A stretch of DNA of 64,000 nt from Eurosta solidaginis (taxonomy: Eukaryota; Arthropoda; Insecta; Diptera; Tephritidae), in the NCBI RefSeq assembly GCF_040869045.1, contig NC_090321.1:180949596-181013595 (forward strand), given 5' to 3'. Both the position numbers and the translations under genes were made by a program. The notes beneath the pieces were generated by a model, which worked only from the letters and a program-made list of their open reading frames with translations, was not told the origin of the DNA and ran no database searches. Within the stretch, counting starts at the first letter, position 1; every line of letters begins with the position of its first letter. Positions 21,677-32,287 of the stretch are shown one piece after another.

Positions 21677-21947
21677 TAGGCCGGGTCGATTTAAAAATCG
21701 CTCATTGCTCTGTGAAAATCGTATTCTAGGGATCAAAATAAGAAACTTTGCCGAAGGAACCATACCTCTAAAACGAATTCTGACGTCTCCCCCCCCCCCC
21801 CCCCCCTCAATTTTGGCGAACTTTTGGGTAGGGGAAAATTTTAGAGGTATGGTTCCTTCGGCAAAGTTTCTTATTTTGATCCCTAGAATATGATTTTCAC
21901 AGAGCAATGGGCGATTTTTTTGCCTCCCCACAAATCGACCCGCCCTA
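21677..21947. mobile_element. hAT-type MITE with 8-bp TSD and a poly-C loop
   Basis: 271 bp with inverted termini TAGGCCGGGTCGATTT / ATCGACCCGCCCTA. Inner arms are nearly perfect over about 80 bp (AAAATCGTATTCTAGGGATC, AAAATAAGAAACTTTGCCGA, GGAACCATACCTCTAAAA). The apex holds a run of about 18 C (21789-21806). ATGAGTAT flanks both sides (21669-21676 and 21948-21955), an exact 8-bp TSD. That fits the hAT (or P) superfamily. Frames on both strands mirror each other because of the inversion and are not genes. Confidence 0.85.
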
Positions 21948-21955
21948 ATGAGTAT

Positions 21956-22688
21956 GCTTTCTCTTCCCACACTTTCGGAACACGTTCGAAACTATCGATA
22001 AGGGAGATAACATCGTACTAGAAGCAACATGTAGAATTTCGGATCCAACGAAGTAGTACCAAGAAAAGAACAGGATCTAAACTGTAAATGTTTAAAAGTG
22101 GGCATTTTTTTGTAGTTCGGTAATGCAATGGGCACAATTTCCACCACATAGAACATGGCCATGTTAAATTCCCTTGTTGAAAGCATGTTAAAAATATAGC
22201 TGGCGAACTACTTGTGGTACCGAATGCGCTAGAAACGCACCAGTTTTGAACTAGATATTTTCCCTACGGGTAATGGTCGAGTGTTGTGAAGGGTGTTTGT
22301 TATTTATTGTTATCTCATGTATGCATATAAAATATTCCTATGTCAATGTACAGAATTAAATTTTTTCATTCCCATAATAATCTTTAATATTCCAACCAAA
22401 TTGATGTTTATGTAAATTTTTATTCTTTCATGCATAAATGTTTGGAAAAAACAAATTTGGCCAGTAACTGTGGTGTGGCAAGGCGTAGAGATAAGAATGC
22501 CCATGACTTTCTTTTCGATCACTACACAACCACACATACTCAGTTTGAATTGCAAACGATTGCTTACTAACATAACTGATAAGCAGAATTAATCATATTA
22601 GAGTTATTTTTAATGCGTGGTAATCTACAAAGTAACAATTTATCAGTTATAAGTTTGCACTTGAAAGCAACAAGTATTTGTATTTTTA
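21956..22688. other. AT-rich spacer
   Basis: No gene or repeat recognised with confidence. Confidence 0.35.
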
Positions 22689-22689
22689 C

Positions 22690-23037
22690 TTAAGTGTACT
22701 GGATTCACTGCCCAGGGCAAAGGCAGGCCAAACTGTTTATACTTCCGGCAACGAAAGTATCAGCCAAACTCATTAACCTAAGCAGGGACGACCTAAGAAC
22801 TCTTACTGGGTACTACACGTGACACTGCGGTCTACGATATCACCTACCCCGCTTGCAATGTGTCCCCACATGACACCAACCATCTCTTTAATTGTAATGT
22901 GGAACCAACGCCTCTAACACCCCTTTCCTTATGGTCCACCCCTGTTGAAACGGCAAGTTTCCTTGGACTCCCGTTAGAGGATATTGATGACAATTTGTGA
23001 TCGGCCGCGGCTATTAGGTGGGGCGAGCATTGCTACA
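22690..23037 (+). pseudogene. CAA-tailed LINE, 3' end of ORF2 with tail
   Basis: Frameshifted 3' end of a non-LTR retrotransposon. Readable blocks are AKLINLSRDDLRTLTGYYT (near 22765-22820), then in another frame HDTNHLFNCNVEPTPLTPLS and WSTPVETASFLGLPLEDIDD, ending at a TGA at 22998-23000. This is the post-RNase H zinc-knuckle region (C...HLF.C) of Jockey-like fly LINEs. The 3' UTR is only about 35 bp and ends GGGCGAGCATTGCTACAACAACAACAAC. Its tail is the same as that of the SINE-like CAA element, so this LINE family is a candidate enzyme source. 5'-truncated and non-functional. Confidence 0.7.
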
Positions 23038-23046
23038 ACAACAACA

Positions 23047-23340
23047 ACATATCACCTAAGTAAATTAAATCTATCTGATACCCAAATTTGTCGTTTCTGT
23101 GAGCTGGATGATGAAACGCCGGTTCACATTCTCTGCGAATGCGTCGCTCTAGCTAGGCAGAGACTATCCCATCTAGGTGGTGGGACTCTTAATTCCTATG
23201 CGATATGGAGTAAAAAGCCTAAAGAGGTACTTAGATACATCAAGAGCCTCCAGATATAAAATTAGGCTGAAAGGTCTTGCACAATAGATCTGCACAAAGG
23301 TCGTAGTGCTTCCAGACCAATTAATAATAATAATAATAAT
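23047..23340 (+). pseudogene. LINE ORF2 C-terminus with AAT tail
   Basis: An open segment to the stop at 23257-23259 encodes HLSKLNLSDTQICRFCELDD, then ETPVHILCECVALARQRLSH and KEVLRYIKSLQI. This is the zinc-knuckle region (CRFC...HILCEC) that follows RNase H in R1/LOA/I-like LINEs. A 60-bp 3' UTR ends in (AAT)6 at 23321-23341. Upstream of 23047 the sequence belongs to the CAA-tailed LINE, so only the last 70 residues remain. The nearest upstream ATG is in the other element, and the frame there is accidental. Confidence 0.75.
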
Positions 23341-23344
23341 AAGT

Positions 23345-24060
23345 GTTAAATACTTGATGTCCGAAAGATATCGAACTTAACGCCAAACACATTTTTTGAT
23401 GGGCTTTGATACTTGTCTTTCTTCATGCTTCAAACTGAAATGTTTGAAATCTCCCTGATGAAGATGTAAGCTGTACTGAAACGCGTAGGATAATAAACCT
23501 TGCTTAAAAATACCTGACTACACTACAGTCGGTTCTACGCTTCCCACGGCAGCCGGTTCTACGTACCGAAGCGACTCGGCATTTGTTTTCCCGACCAAGG
23601 GCTGCATTTCAGTGTAACCCCATTTAATTTGTGGCGTTCCTCCCACTACACAAAATTAAATGATTGGTTGCTCAACCAGTTCAACCCCACCGGTTGCTAC
23701 CACATTGAGTAGCTTCGATATTCGATGCAACTGTTTTCAGAGTTCCATGATATGAATTCTTGATAAGTTACATAGTAACGAATACAGGTTAAGCCGTTTT
23801 TACGTAGGTAAATAATTCAACTGAATATGGCACATTAATTTCGTAAATTCTTACAATCAGCCGTGATACCATACGAAGTGTATTAATTCTCCACCGGTAC
23901 ATTGTAAAGGCATAAAAAAATTTTAAAAATATAAATATGTTTCCAAATGGCCCAATACTTAGAGTGAAAGAAGGAATTAACAAAGCCATGGCCGTCCGTT
24001 CGCCCGTCCATCCTGAGAGCGTGATAACTTTTGCAAATTTTGATACATATATGTGACCCG
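23345..24060. other. AT-rich spacer, possible decayed Penelope-like end
   Basis: Apart from the hammerhead-like motif at 23455, nothing is recognised. A GGCAGCCGGTTCTACG/CAGTCGGTTCTACG direct repeat lies at about 23528-23565. Confidence 0.35.
23455..23486 (+). ncRNA. Degenerate hammerhead-like motif
   Basis: CTGATGA (23455-23461), a 16-nt segment, GAAA (23478-23481), then CGCGT. CUGAUGA...GAAACGCGU is typical of Penelope-type hammerheads, where ACGCGU is a short self-complementary stem III. Here the stem II segment AGATGTAAGCTGTACT pairs poorly (two outer base pairs only), so the copy is probably inactive. Confidence 0.25.
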
Positions 24061-24063
24061 GCC

Positions 24064-24149
24064 TATGAAAAGGTGGCTTATGACTTAAAAAAGAAACAGC
24101 TGTTAACAGTGGTTTTTTTTTTGTAGTTATAAGCCACCTTTTTCACATA
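24064..24149. mobile_element. Short palindromic MITE, about 86 bp
   Basis: Inverted arms TATGAAAAGGTGGCTTAT (24064-24081) and ATAAGCCACCTTTTTCACATA (24129-24149) around a loop with CAGCTG and a T run. No TSD was resolved. Confidence 0.5.
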
Positions 24150-24169
24150 TAAAATATTTTACTGAAATT

Positions 24170-24390
24170 TCGTTCGCATTGATTTTTGGCAATCTTTTGC
24201 CAAAGGGTGTTTCAGATTTGCTTCCATATAAAAAATAAGGCTTTGATCCCTTCGCATGGAAAAAACTAAAACACCCTTCAAAAAAAAAAATTGTTAAAAA
24301 TCAATACGAGTTTTGAGAGACCTTTTTTGTACTTTTTCATACTAAAATTTATTGAGCTACAAAACTGCATACTCAAATAACTTAAAAAAA
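24170..24390. mobile_element. Foldback repeat of the AAGGGTGTTT family, copy 1
   Basis: Arms ATTGATTTTT...AAAGGGTGTTT and AAACACCCTT...AAAAATCAAT enclose about 60 bp. GAGAGACCTTTTTTG and TTGAGCTACAAAACTGCATACTC follow. The same ordered blocks occur at 27130-27310 and 34198-34392, so this is a dispersed AT-rich foldback family. Confidence 0.5.
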
Positions 24391-24394
24391 TCCT

Positions 24395-25360
24395 AAATAA
24401 ATAGCTTGAAAAGATCGAAAAATTTTTTGAATTTTCGACAGCATAATTCATAAAAATCTTTTACCTAATTATCAAAAATAAAAAAAAAAGAATTTAATTG
24501 ACAAAATGTGATGAATATTGCCACTGCTATTTTCGTTTTGGCTGCTGTATTTCCGTTATTACAATTAATATTTCTTACATAGAAAAGGCCAGCGATAAAA
24601 AGTGTATTTATTTTAAGAATGAATGAAAGCGAAACTTATAAACATACAGTTACTCACAAAAGTAAGTACACACTTGGTTAATGCTGAAAAAAATTCAAAT
24701 GCAGCGGCTCCCAGCTTAATTGATAATTTTCATCTAAAATATCGCAAATTCCCTAACAGAAACCACATTCAAAAAAATGTCAAAGGTTATTCAAAGGTAG
24801 GGAGAATTAGAATTAATCAAAATTTCAAAAATTACCATCGAATTTTCAAATTTTTTTTTCAGTATTTCTAGAAAATTTTTGAGTATCAGGAAACTTCATT
24901 TCGGGAAACTTCAAAATCATTTCGAAACTGTTTCGGTACAATTTTGGGACAGTTGTAGCAATCTTTCGGGTTTGACTTTTATTCACACTTAAAATAAATA
25001 CACTTTTTATCGAAGCTAGGCCTTAATTCTACTTAAAATATCCGCTAACACTTCCTGCTGCGTACATTCTTCAAACGTCCTTCAACACTTCGCCACCTAA
25101 CTACATACAGTTGACAACGCTACCTATTGACAGTAGCTATGTATCTCAATTCTAACTTGTATGAATGCTGGGAAGTATACATATACACTTGCGAGTTAGA
25201 CAATAGCAGCAAAAATCTACAACCGATTTGATAAATTATTTTCTTCTTTTTTTATTCTCGTTGATATATAACAAACCTCTAATAAACTAATAGCGTTTTC
25301 TTTTCTGAAAAAAATTGTTGCCTAAGTAAATGGTAAAGCCTTAATAGTGTTATACTAGGT
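24395..25360. other. AT-rich spacer
   Basis: No gene recognised. Long A/T runs throughout. Confidence 0.35.
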
Positions 25361-25365
25361 TCAAA

Positions 25366-25492
25366 CACACACCAAATTGGCAATTTATACTATTTGGGCA
25401 ATTTATTACGCAATTTTTCATATAATAAATTGTAATAATAAATTGCCAATTTAAAAAAAATTGCGTAATAAATTGTTTCAAACTGCAAATGC
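25366..25492. repeat. AT-rich inverted repeat with AATTTATTACGCAATTT
   Basis: CAATTTATTACGCAATTTTT on the left and AAATTGCGTAATAAATTG on the right, plus AAATTGGCAATTTA / TAAATTGCCAATTT. The nested inversion could be a small degenerate MITE. No TSD seen. Confidence 0.45.
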
Positions 25493-25499
25493 AACATTG

Positions 25500-26230
25500 T
25501 AAAGTGTGTTTATTGAGTATACTTAAACGTCAGTTACGCATGGCTGAACTATATGGTTGGCTCGCCTCATCAGCTGATTTTATGTCTTTCTTTTCACTGG
25601 AGTAGGGATTGTCAAAAGAAGATGGCAAAATCAAAATGAAACCAAAACATTGAACACATTTTCTTACAACACACAAAAATTCCAAAGTTTTATGTTTTCA
25701 TTTCATTTCATTCGCCTAATAATGTGCGTGTTCATTTTGACAGTCTGAACAAAGGTATGTTCTTGCTGTAGCGATGAGCCAACCAGCTATCAAATTACTA
25801 TTGTGTAAGCTAAATCGAGTTGTATGAACACCACTCAATTCAAATGGAATTTTCCTCAATTTATTTTTCTGTTTGAACATAGTATTACTCCTACCCCAGA
25901 AAATTGTCAACATTTATAGTGCATACAAAGAACATTTCATCTCACCATATTCACTCATATCACAAATCACACAAGAAGATTGCGCATTGCGCATGTAAAC
26001 ATTATATCATCTCTGTGTTATGGGCAATTCTTACGTTTTCCTTTAGCTCTTGTTTTTTTCTCTCTTTCTTTCATTCGCTCAAACAGTCAACTGTGACGTA
26101 GATGCGCACAACGAAGCAATTTTGAACTCGTGAATGCGCAATCTGGTAGGTGATCTGTGCACTCATATTAACGGAGTATATGTGGAATTCAAGAGCGAAT
26201 TGACATTGTTTAAGTACATACCATAGCGGA
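25500..26230. other. AT-rich spacer
   Basis: No gene recognised. Contains CTTTTTTTCTCTCTTTCTTTC (26050-26075). Confidence 0.35.
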
Positions 26231-26236
26231 ATAATA

Positions 26237-26400
26237 CAAGGTGGCAGCATGGTGACATACCTACAAACATAAATAAAAATTCCATGTATTTTGTTTTTGT
26301 AAATTCGATGGACAAATGTCAAAATCGTACGGCACCGGAGGTTGATGTATCAAATCAATTAAAAAAAGTTTATAATCAGCTGTTCCATGCTGCCACCTTG
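26237..26400. mobile_element. Short TIR element, CAAGGTGGCAGCATGG ends
   Basis: Perfect 16-bp terminal inverted repeats CAAGGTGGCAGCATGG (26237-26252) and the complement (26385-26400) bound a 164-bp non-coding element. Flanks (ATAATA / CATCGT) give no clear TSD. Superfamily unknown. Confidence 0.6.
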
Positions 26401-26404
26401 CATC

Positions 26405-27125
26405 GTTGCGCCATGGTACATACATATCATCCGACGTTCAAATGGCCTCGATTTTGGTGAATGATTGATCAGCTGTTATATTTGATAGTATACACGTGTA
26501 TAAATTTGAAGATTTCTCTAATTGCTGTACTTCATTATTCAATCAAAAGCGAAGAAATTCAAGACGCATTATTTAGATTGTCAACTTTTGCCTAAAACTG
26601 GATTTACAAAAAGGAAAATATCAAGGGAAACTTTTGTGCGACGGATATTAACATTGCGGCATGTGTTAGCTGCTTAGACACATCTATATGTTGCAAGTAT
26701 AGTACCCTTTTACGTTTGTTAACCTGGCGATTTAAGAGGCAATTTAAGGGTCCTCTTGCCATTTATTGGAATTGGAAGATTCAATTCCCAAAACTGAAAA
26801 AAAGAGCGAATTGAGAGTTTCACAGAGTTGCACTGCCACGCCGCCATTTTATACAGGGTAAAAGCGTAACGCTTTTGCGTTGCGAGCAGGCAACAATTTT
26901 CACAAAAGAACGAAATACCCCGTAAAGGCGTTGCCTGTTTTTTAGAATAGAACAACAACCCTTGCGTGGCGACCAAAAAGCTTAACACTATAGCCAGAAA
27001 AGAAAACGCTATAAGAAAAATGTAGCAGTGAACAGTAAACAGTGGCAATTTTTATAAAATTTTGTCCATTAAATTCTTTTCTACTCATTGACCATATTTT
27101 AAGGAAAAATTCTGTAGATTTTGTT
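26405..27125. other. AT-rich spacer
   Basis: A 109-codon minus-strand frame (26719-27048) has an N-terminal hydrophobic stretch, but no domain and no context to support a gene. I regard it as chance. Confidence 0.35.
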
Positions 27126-27129
27126 AGCT

Positions 27130-27310
27130 GAAACTATGCAAACCAATTAGCGAAATCTTCTCTCAAAATTCGAATTGATTTTTACTGTTTTTTTCGCAAG
27201 GGTTTTTCAGATTTTCTGCCATACAAAATGTTACATTTTTTATATAAGAGAAAATCTGAAACACCTTTCGAAGTTTTCGTAATGTTTTTTTTTACAATTT
27301 TAAAATTTTT
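27130..27310. mobile_element. Foldback repeat of the AAGGGTGTTT family, copy 2
   Basis: Arms CGCAAGGGTTTTTCAGATTT (27195) and AGAAAATCTGAAACACCTTT (27249) around about 30 bp, with flanking CTCAAAATTCGAATTGATTTTT like copies 1 and 3. No coding potential. Similar A/T-rich sequence continues to about 27750. Confidence 0.45.
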
Positions 27311-27314
27311 TCGA

Positions 27315-27835
27315 AATTGGTTTTGAGTTTGGTTTGCATATATCCAATAAAAAATTTGTATAGAATTTTTCTTTAACATATCGAAAATAAAAAGTAAAGA
27401 ATTTAATCGACGAAATTTGATAAAAACGTTCACTACTATTTTTTCCAAAAATATCGAAAGTAAAAAGATGAAAAACGAAATTGATCAAAACTAAATACCA
27501 CTTCTGTTTTTGTGTTCTCTGCTGTATATAAACCAATTTGGAGAACGTTTTCGAAAAAATTCGAGAAGTTTTCGCAAAATCTTCATTAAAATATTGTAAA
27601 TTTTTATGAAAACTTCTCCAAATTCGCATTGATTTTATTCGCCGAAAATTTTGGATCGATCTGCTTACCTAAAATTGTAAATACAAATTTGGAAATTTTT
27701 AAGGAAATTTTTACGAACTAGTAAGTTTTTTTGAAAACGTTTTCGAAATTTATAAACAGAGTTTTCTTTATGTGATGATTAATTATATTTTTATTTTAAC
27801 TAACGAATAAAGAAGAATATTACTGGCAAAACTTG
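27315..27835. other. AT-rich stretch
   Basis: TTTTCGAAAA-type words are frequent. No gene recognised. Confidence 0.35.
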
Positions 27836-27850
27836 CCAAACATTTTTGCT

Positions 27851-28264
27851 ATTATTGTTGTTGTTGTAGCGTTCAGGACACTCCCCGAAGGCCTTGGGGA
27901 GTGTTATCGATGTTGATGGTCCTTTGCCGGATGCAGATCTGGTACGTTCCGGTAACAAGCACCATAAAGGTACAAGCCCGACCATCTCGGAAACGATTTG
28001 GTATGACCGCATGTAACCTTCTAGGCCATCCCGCCCTTGCCACCCCTAGATCCATCAGGAGTTCGGGGTCACCAGAGCGTCGGCTGTTAATGAAACAGGG
28101 TAGCTGAGGTTGACAATTGAGTTGGGTAAGCTATATATTGCGCTGGTAACCCCTTGAGAGTGTTGCGCTACACAACCCTTTGAATTACTTTGGTATTTTA
28201 GTCGCCTCTTACGACAGGCATACCTACAGCGGGTATATTCTAAGCCCCCTAACCCGCTGGGGAG
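27851..28264 (-). mobile_element. CAA-tailed SINE-like retroelement, copy 2
   Basis: 414 bp on the minus strand, from CCCAGCGGGTTAGGGGGCTT at the right to CGCTACAACAACAACAATAAT at the left. It is flanked by AAACATTTTTGCT at 27838-27850 and 28265-28277, a 13-bp TSD. It is colinear with copy 1, including GTATGCCTGTCGTAAGAGGC, GCGCAATATATAGCTT and AACACTCCCCAAGGC. The exact agreement of the 5' boundary with copy 1 is the main reason to see it as a full-length short retroposon. Confidence 0.85.
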
Positions 28265-28279
28265 AAACATTTTTGCTGC

Positions 28280-29510
28280 AAGTTTTTTGCACGCAACTTT
28301 TCTTCAATATGTATATTATGTGTGAAGTAGTGAATAAGTAACATCCCGTCAATTCGAAAATCTAATTTAGTGCTTATAATACTGCATAGATTCGTACGTA
28401 CAAATGTTCGTGCAGAAAAATCTGTTAGCCATATGTGGTGATGCATATTTCATTCATAATTCTACGAATGTAGATATTTTTGCTATGAATGGTGTGAAAT
28501 CAATGCAACCAATAAACCAACAAACAGGAAGTGAGTGGTTCTTTTTAAATATCAATCTTTCAGCAAATACTTCGTCCTCAATGAACGATACAAATTCGCA
28601 TATGCGCAGAGAATGACTTTGAAATATGAAAAAAAACTGCAGTATAAGGCAAGGAACATGGGATAGGTCATACATATAATTACCAAGTTTCATGCTGAGT
28701 TCCTTTGTTTTATTTCTGTTTTTTTTCTCGAGCTGCTTTTCATGGCATCAGAGGACATTTAAATCGTTCCTTGTTACGCTAAAAAGGGTTGAGTGGCAAT
28801 AATCAAATGTCCATACATTGTTGTATATGCAAGTCGACATCTTTTTTTTAATCATATACATATGTAGATTCTGTCCTAAATTTCATTTTCATGTAGATAA
28901 TTAATTTACGACCGATGTTTAACTTTGTATTGACTCATTTGTTGATTGGCTGATTTCTGTTGATATTTGATAAGATACTTGTTGCGCAAGATGTGCACGG
29001 GTCCGGCTCGTATTATATAACTATATAAGCCGCTCCTATGATTGTTTAGTCAAAAAGATTCACGTAACTTTGTGTTCCCTAAAAGAATAAAGTACAAATT
29101 TTGCAGAAAACAAGTTTTTTGAGGAATTTTGTACGAAAAGTGAAGCAATCAAAATTTAATACTTTTGTAATACAAGTAAATACTGGAAAATATAGCTACC
29201 GAAAAAGTGAGGTTATGTTGTTGACATCACCTTTATTATTACATCATGGCTGAAGCCAAAGTGTATTCAACGAAGTGTGATTGAATTTGACAGCTGTCTC
29301 TTTACGGACAGTAGTATAATTTCAATTTCAAAAAAAAAAAATTATTTTAGAAACTTTTTGAAATAATTAAAAAACGTTTGCCTTTCCTTTGGCTTTTCAA
29401 TTTTGTACTGATATTAAATTGTGATAGTAAGTACTGAGTACTGGTCGTCACACGGCCTGAACCAGACCATACATCGAAATTTTAAGTTTTTCTATATTTT
29501 AATCTAATGG
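28280..29510. other. AT-rich spacer
   Basis: No gene recognised. Short frames at 28404-28616 (plus) and 28454-28693 (minus) overlap each other and lack family features. Confidence 0.35.
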
Positions 29511-29517
29511 TGTTTTC

Positions 29518-29969
29518 TTTTCTACACGAAAATGTCGCCTTCACGCCAACCCTTCAAAAAGTTGTGTTCTGTTGTAAAATCAGCTTAGCATCAATAGAGG
29601 GCATCAGTATCTTGTCTCAACAAACCTACCCCTAAAAGTGGCCAAAAATGCAACATACCTTGCCCTCGCTGCCATTGACGGTGCAGAAAACAGCCCTGTC
29701 AATTAGCTGATGAATCACACAAAGCTGAAGCGAATGCTATATATGTACATATGTGTCGCATCATGCCTCACTCAAAAGCAATTTGCGATCACAGTTGACA
29801 GCGAACAGCCACACGAACTGCATTTTTTTGTAAAAATGGTTACAATTTTTGTTCTTTTCAAGTCATGTAGGGTGGCACTGAACATTTTAAGTGGCTACAA
29901 TTTCACAGGGCGAAGTGAGAATCTGAAAAATGTTTACCACTGAAAGTGGCGACATTTTCGTGTAGAAAA
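29518..29969. mobile_element. TIR element with CTACACGAAAATGTCGCC ends
   Basis: Terminal inverted repeats of 22 bp, perfect, centred on CTACACGAAAATGTCGCC (29518-29539 and 29948-29969). The interior includes a segment (29725-29850) similar to 19330-19500. About 452 bp. No TSD recognised and no coding capacity. Confidence 0.65.
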
Positions 29970-29974
29970 TAATT

Positions 29975-30420
29975 CGAATGTGGTAAAATGTAAACGTCCA
30001 CACCGAAGTGGATTATTTTTATATGACACTCCTCTCTAAACACGTTATATCGATAGCTCTGATAGCAGGCCTAGATGCTTATCCATACAAGGGCGGTAAC
30101 TTCTTCTGACAACTTATGCTTGAAGAACGCATTTATAAAATCCAAACTTTCTCGTCTAATAGTAGAAGAACGGTAGCTACGTGGCTCAACTTCCACAATA
30201 TGACGAATACCTCACTGTAGAACTAATCCCGCTAACACGAACCTAATTATGGTTCAAACTTCGTGAAACTGCTAGTTTCCTTAGACTTTGATTAATGGAT
30301 GTTCCCAGTGGGTAAGAGTGAGTACTTCGTTGACCATGTGCGATTTTAGTATTCAGTCTATATTTAGCAAAGGTTAATTATTTGAGTTATGAACATTTTA
30401 CGTTAATCCCTTAACGTTAA
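29975..30420. other. AT-rich spacer
   Basis: Nothing recognised. Confidence 0.35.
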
Positions 30421-30431
30421 TAACTTAAAAC

Positions 30432-30569
30432 CAGGCATGCTTAACGAACGAAACGATATCATTTCGTTACGATAATCAACGCTAATAAACGAAACGAATG
30501 ACTTCGTTTCGTTTATTAACGTTGATTATCGTAACGAAATGATATCGTTTCGTTCGTTAAGCATGCCTG
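30432..30569. mobile_element. 138-bp near-perfect palindromic hAT-type MITE
   Basis: The two arms, each about 66 bp, begin CAGGCATGCTTAACGAACGA and differ by one base (AACGCTAA against AACGTTAA). The unpaired centre is only about 5 nt (ATGAC). CTTAAAAC lies directly outside both ends (30424-30431 and 30570-30577), an exact 8-bp TSD. 8-bp TSD and CAGG termini point to hAT. Related sequence is at 1-16 and 436-997. Confidence 0.85.
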
Positions 30570-30579
30570 CTTAAAACAA

Positions 30580-31100
30580 GGAGAAGCTGGACAGATTGAC
30601 ATCAATACTGTCTTTGCAATAGATGTGACTTTGAAAATCATTCTGTTTTTCGGATAAAACTTTGAGGAATAAGAAAGTGATCGCAGGAAAGAATTTCATC
30701 TCCCATAAAGAAGATCGACGATGAAGACTTGTTGACTTAAAAATTTTTTATATAAAAACAACCGAAAAAAAAGCATTCAGTTTAAATAACAAGATAGATA
30801 ACTTTAAACGAAATTTCAGGTATTCCTTGAAACAGAATTAAAGTAATACATCAGTATGAGGTGCACCACAATGGGTTAATTCTGACACAATAGTTCTTTA
30901 TATAAGATTCATATACAGCCGTAAATCACACTTTGTTGAATACACTTTGGCTGAAACCATCATAACACACTTACCAGGTCTAAGCATTTCTGACATTGAC
31001 GTTTTTCCGCAATTAAAAAAAAATTTATTTCTCAACTGCACACATACATATTTATTTTTCCTCAAACAAAAACAAATTTGAAAATTTTACTTTGCACATT
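30580..31100. other. AT-rich spacer
   Basis: Nothing recognised. Confidence 0.35.
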
Positions 31101-32287
31101 TTTATACTAAGCGTGCTTTGCACACAGAGTATATTAACTTTGATTGGATAACGGTTGGTTGTACAGGTATAAAGGAATCGAGATAGATATAGACTTCCAT
31201 ATATCAAAATCATCGGTATCGAAAAAAAATTTGATTGAGCCATGTCCGTCCGTCCGTCCGTTAGCGCGATAGCTTGAGTAAATATTGAGATATCTTCACC
31301 AAATTTGGTACACTAGGTTATCTGGACCCAGAATAGATTGCTGCTGAAAATTAGCGAAATCGGATGATAACCACGCCCACTTTTTATATATATAAAATTT
31401 TGGAAAACACAAAAAACCGGATAATTTAAAAAATACACCTAGAATGTTGAAATTTGACATGTGGACTGATAATGAGACTCTTGATAAAAATTTTTAAAAT
31501 GGGCATGGCACCGCCCACTTGTGATAAAATCAATTTTACAAATATTATTAATCATAAATCAAAAATCGTTAAACATATCGTAACGCAATTCGGCAGAGAG
31601 GTTGCCTTTACTATACGGAATGCTTTGAAGAAAAATTTACGAAATCGGTTAAGGACCACGCCCACTTTTATATGAAAGGTTTTTAAAAGGGTCGTGGACA
31701 AATAAAATAAGCTACATCTTTGCAAAACGAGCTTTATATCAATGGTATTTCATTTCCCAAGTGTATTTATAACAATAAATAGGCAAAACTTCAAATTTTA
31801 AAAAATGCGCGTGGCACCGCCCCTTTTATGACTAAGCAATTTTCTATGTTTCAGGAGCCATAACTCGAAGACAAATTAACGGATCGTAATAAAATTGGGT
31901 ACAGATATTTTCCCTTTAGCAGAAAATATTTCTAGTAAAAGTGGACGGGATCGGTTAAGGACCACGGCAACTTAGATATAAAACAAGTTTAAAAGGTCGT
32001 AGACTAGAATATTTTATTTTTATTTATTACAAAGAGAAGCAATTATAAATAATTACTACACTTATGAGCTAAAGAACTGGCTGTCAGGGCCGTCGGCTTG
32101 CAAAATCTTAACTTAGGCGATGGTATGATAAGATACAGAGGCAGGCGCATGGGTCTATAAACGCAGATGCTCATGCAGGCGTTTGTCACACATGTACCTT
32201 AACATCCATGAACCCATATGCGTGCTCCAGAATTATGAATTACTGTGAATGTGTGAATTTTGATAGATAGTAAGATACAAGACACAA

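Noticed and set aside
21615..21970. Two opposite-strand frames with almost the same peptide
   Set aside because: Mirror images caused by the inverted arms of a MITE.
26719..27048. 109-codon minus-strand frame with a hydrophobic N-terminus
   Set aside because: No domain, no repeat of the frame, no splice or promoter context; a chance frame of this length is expected in 64 kb.
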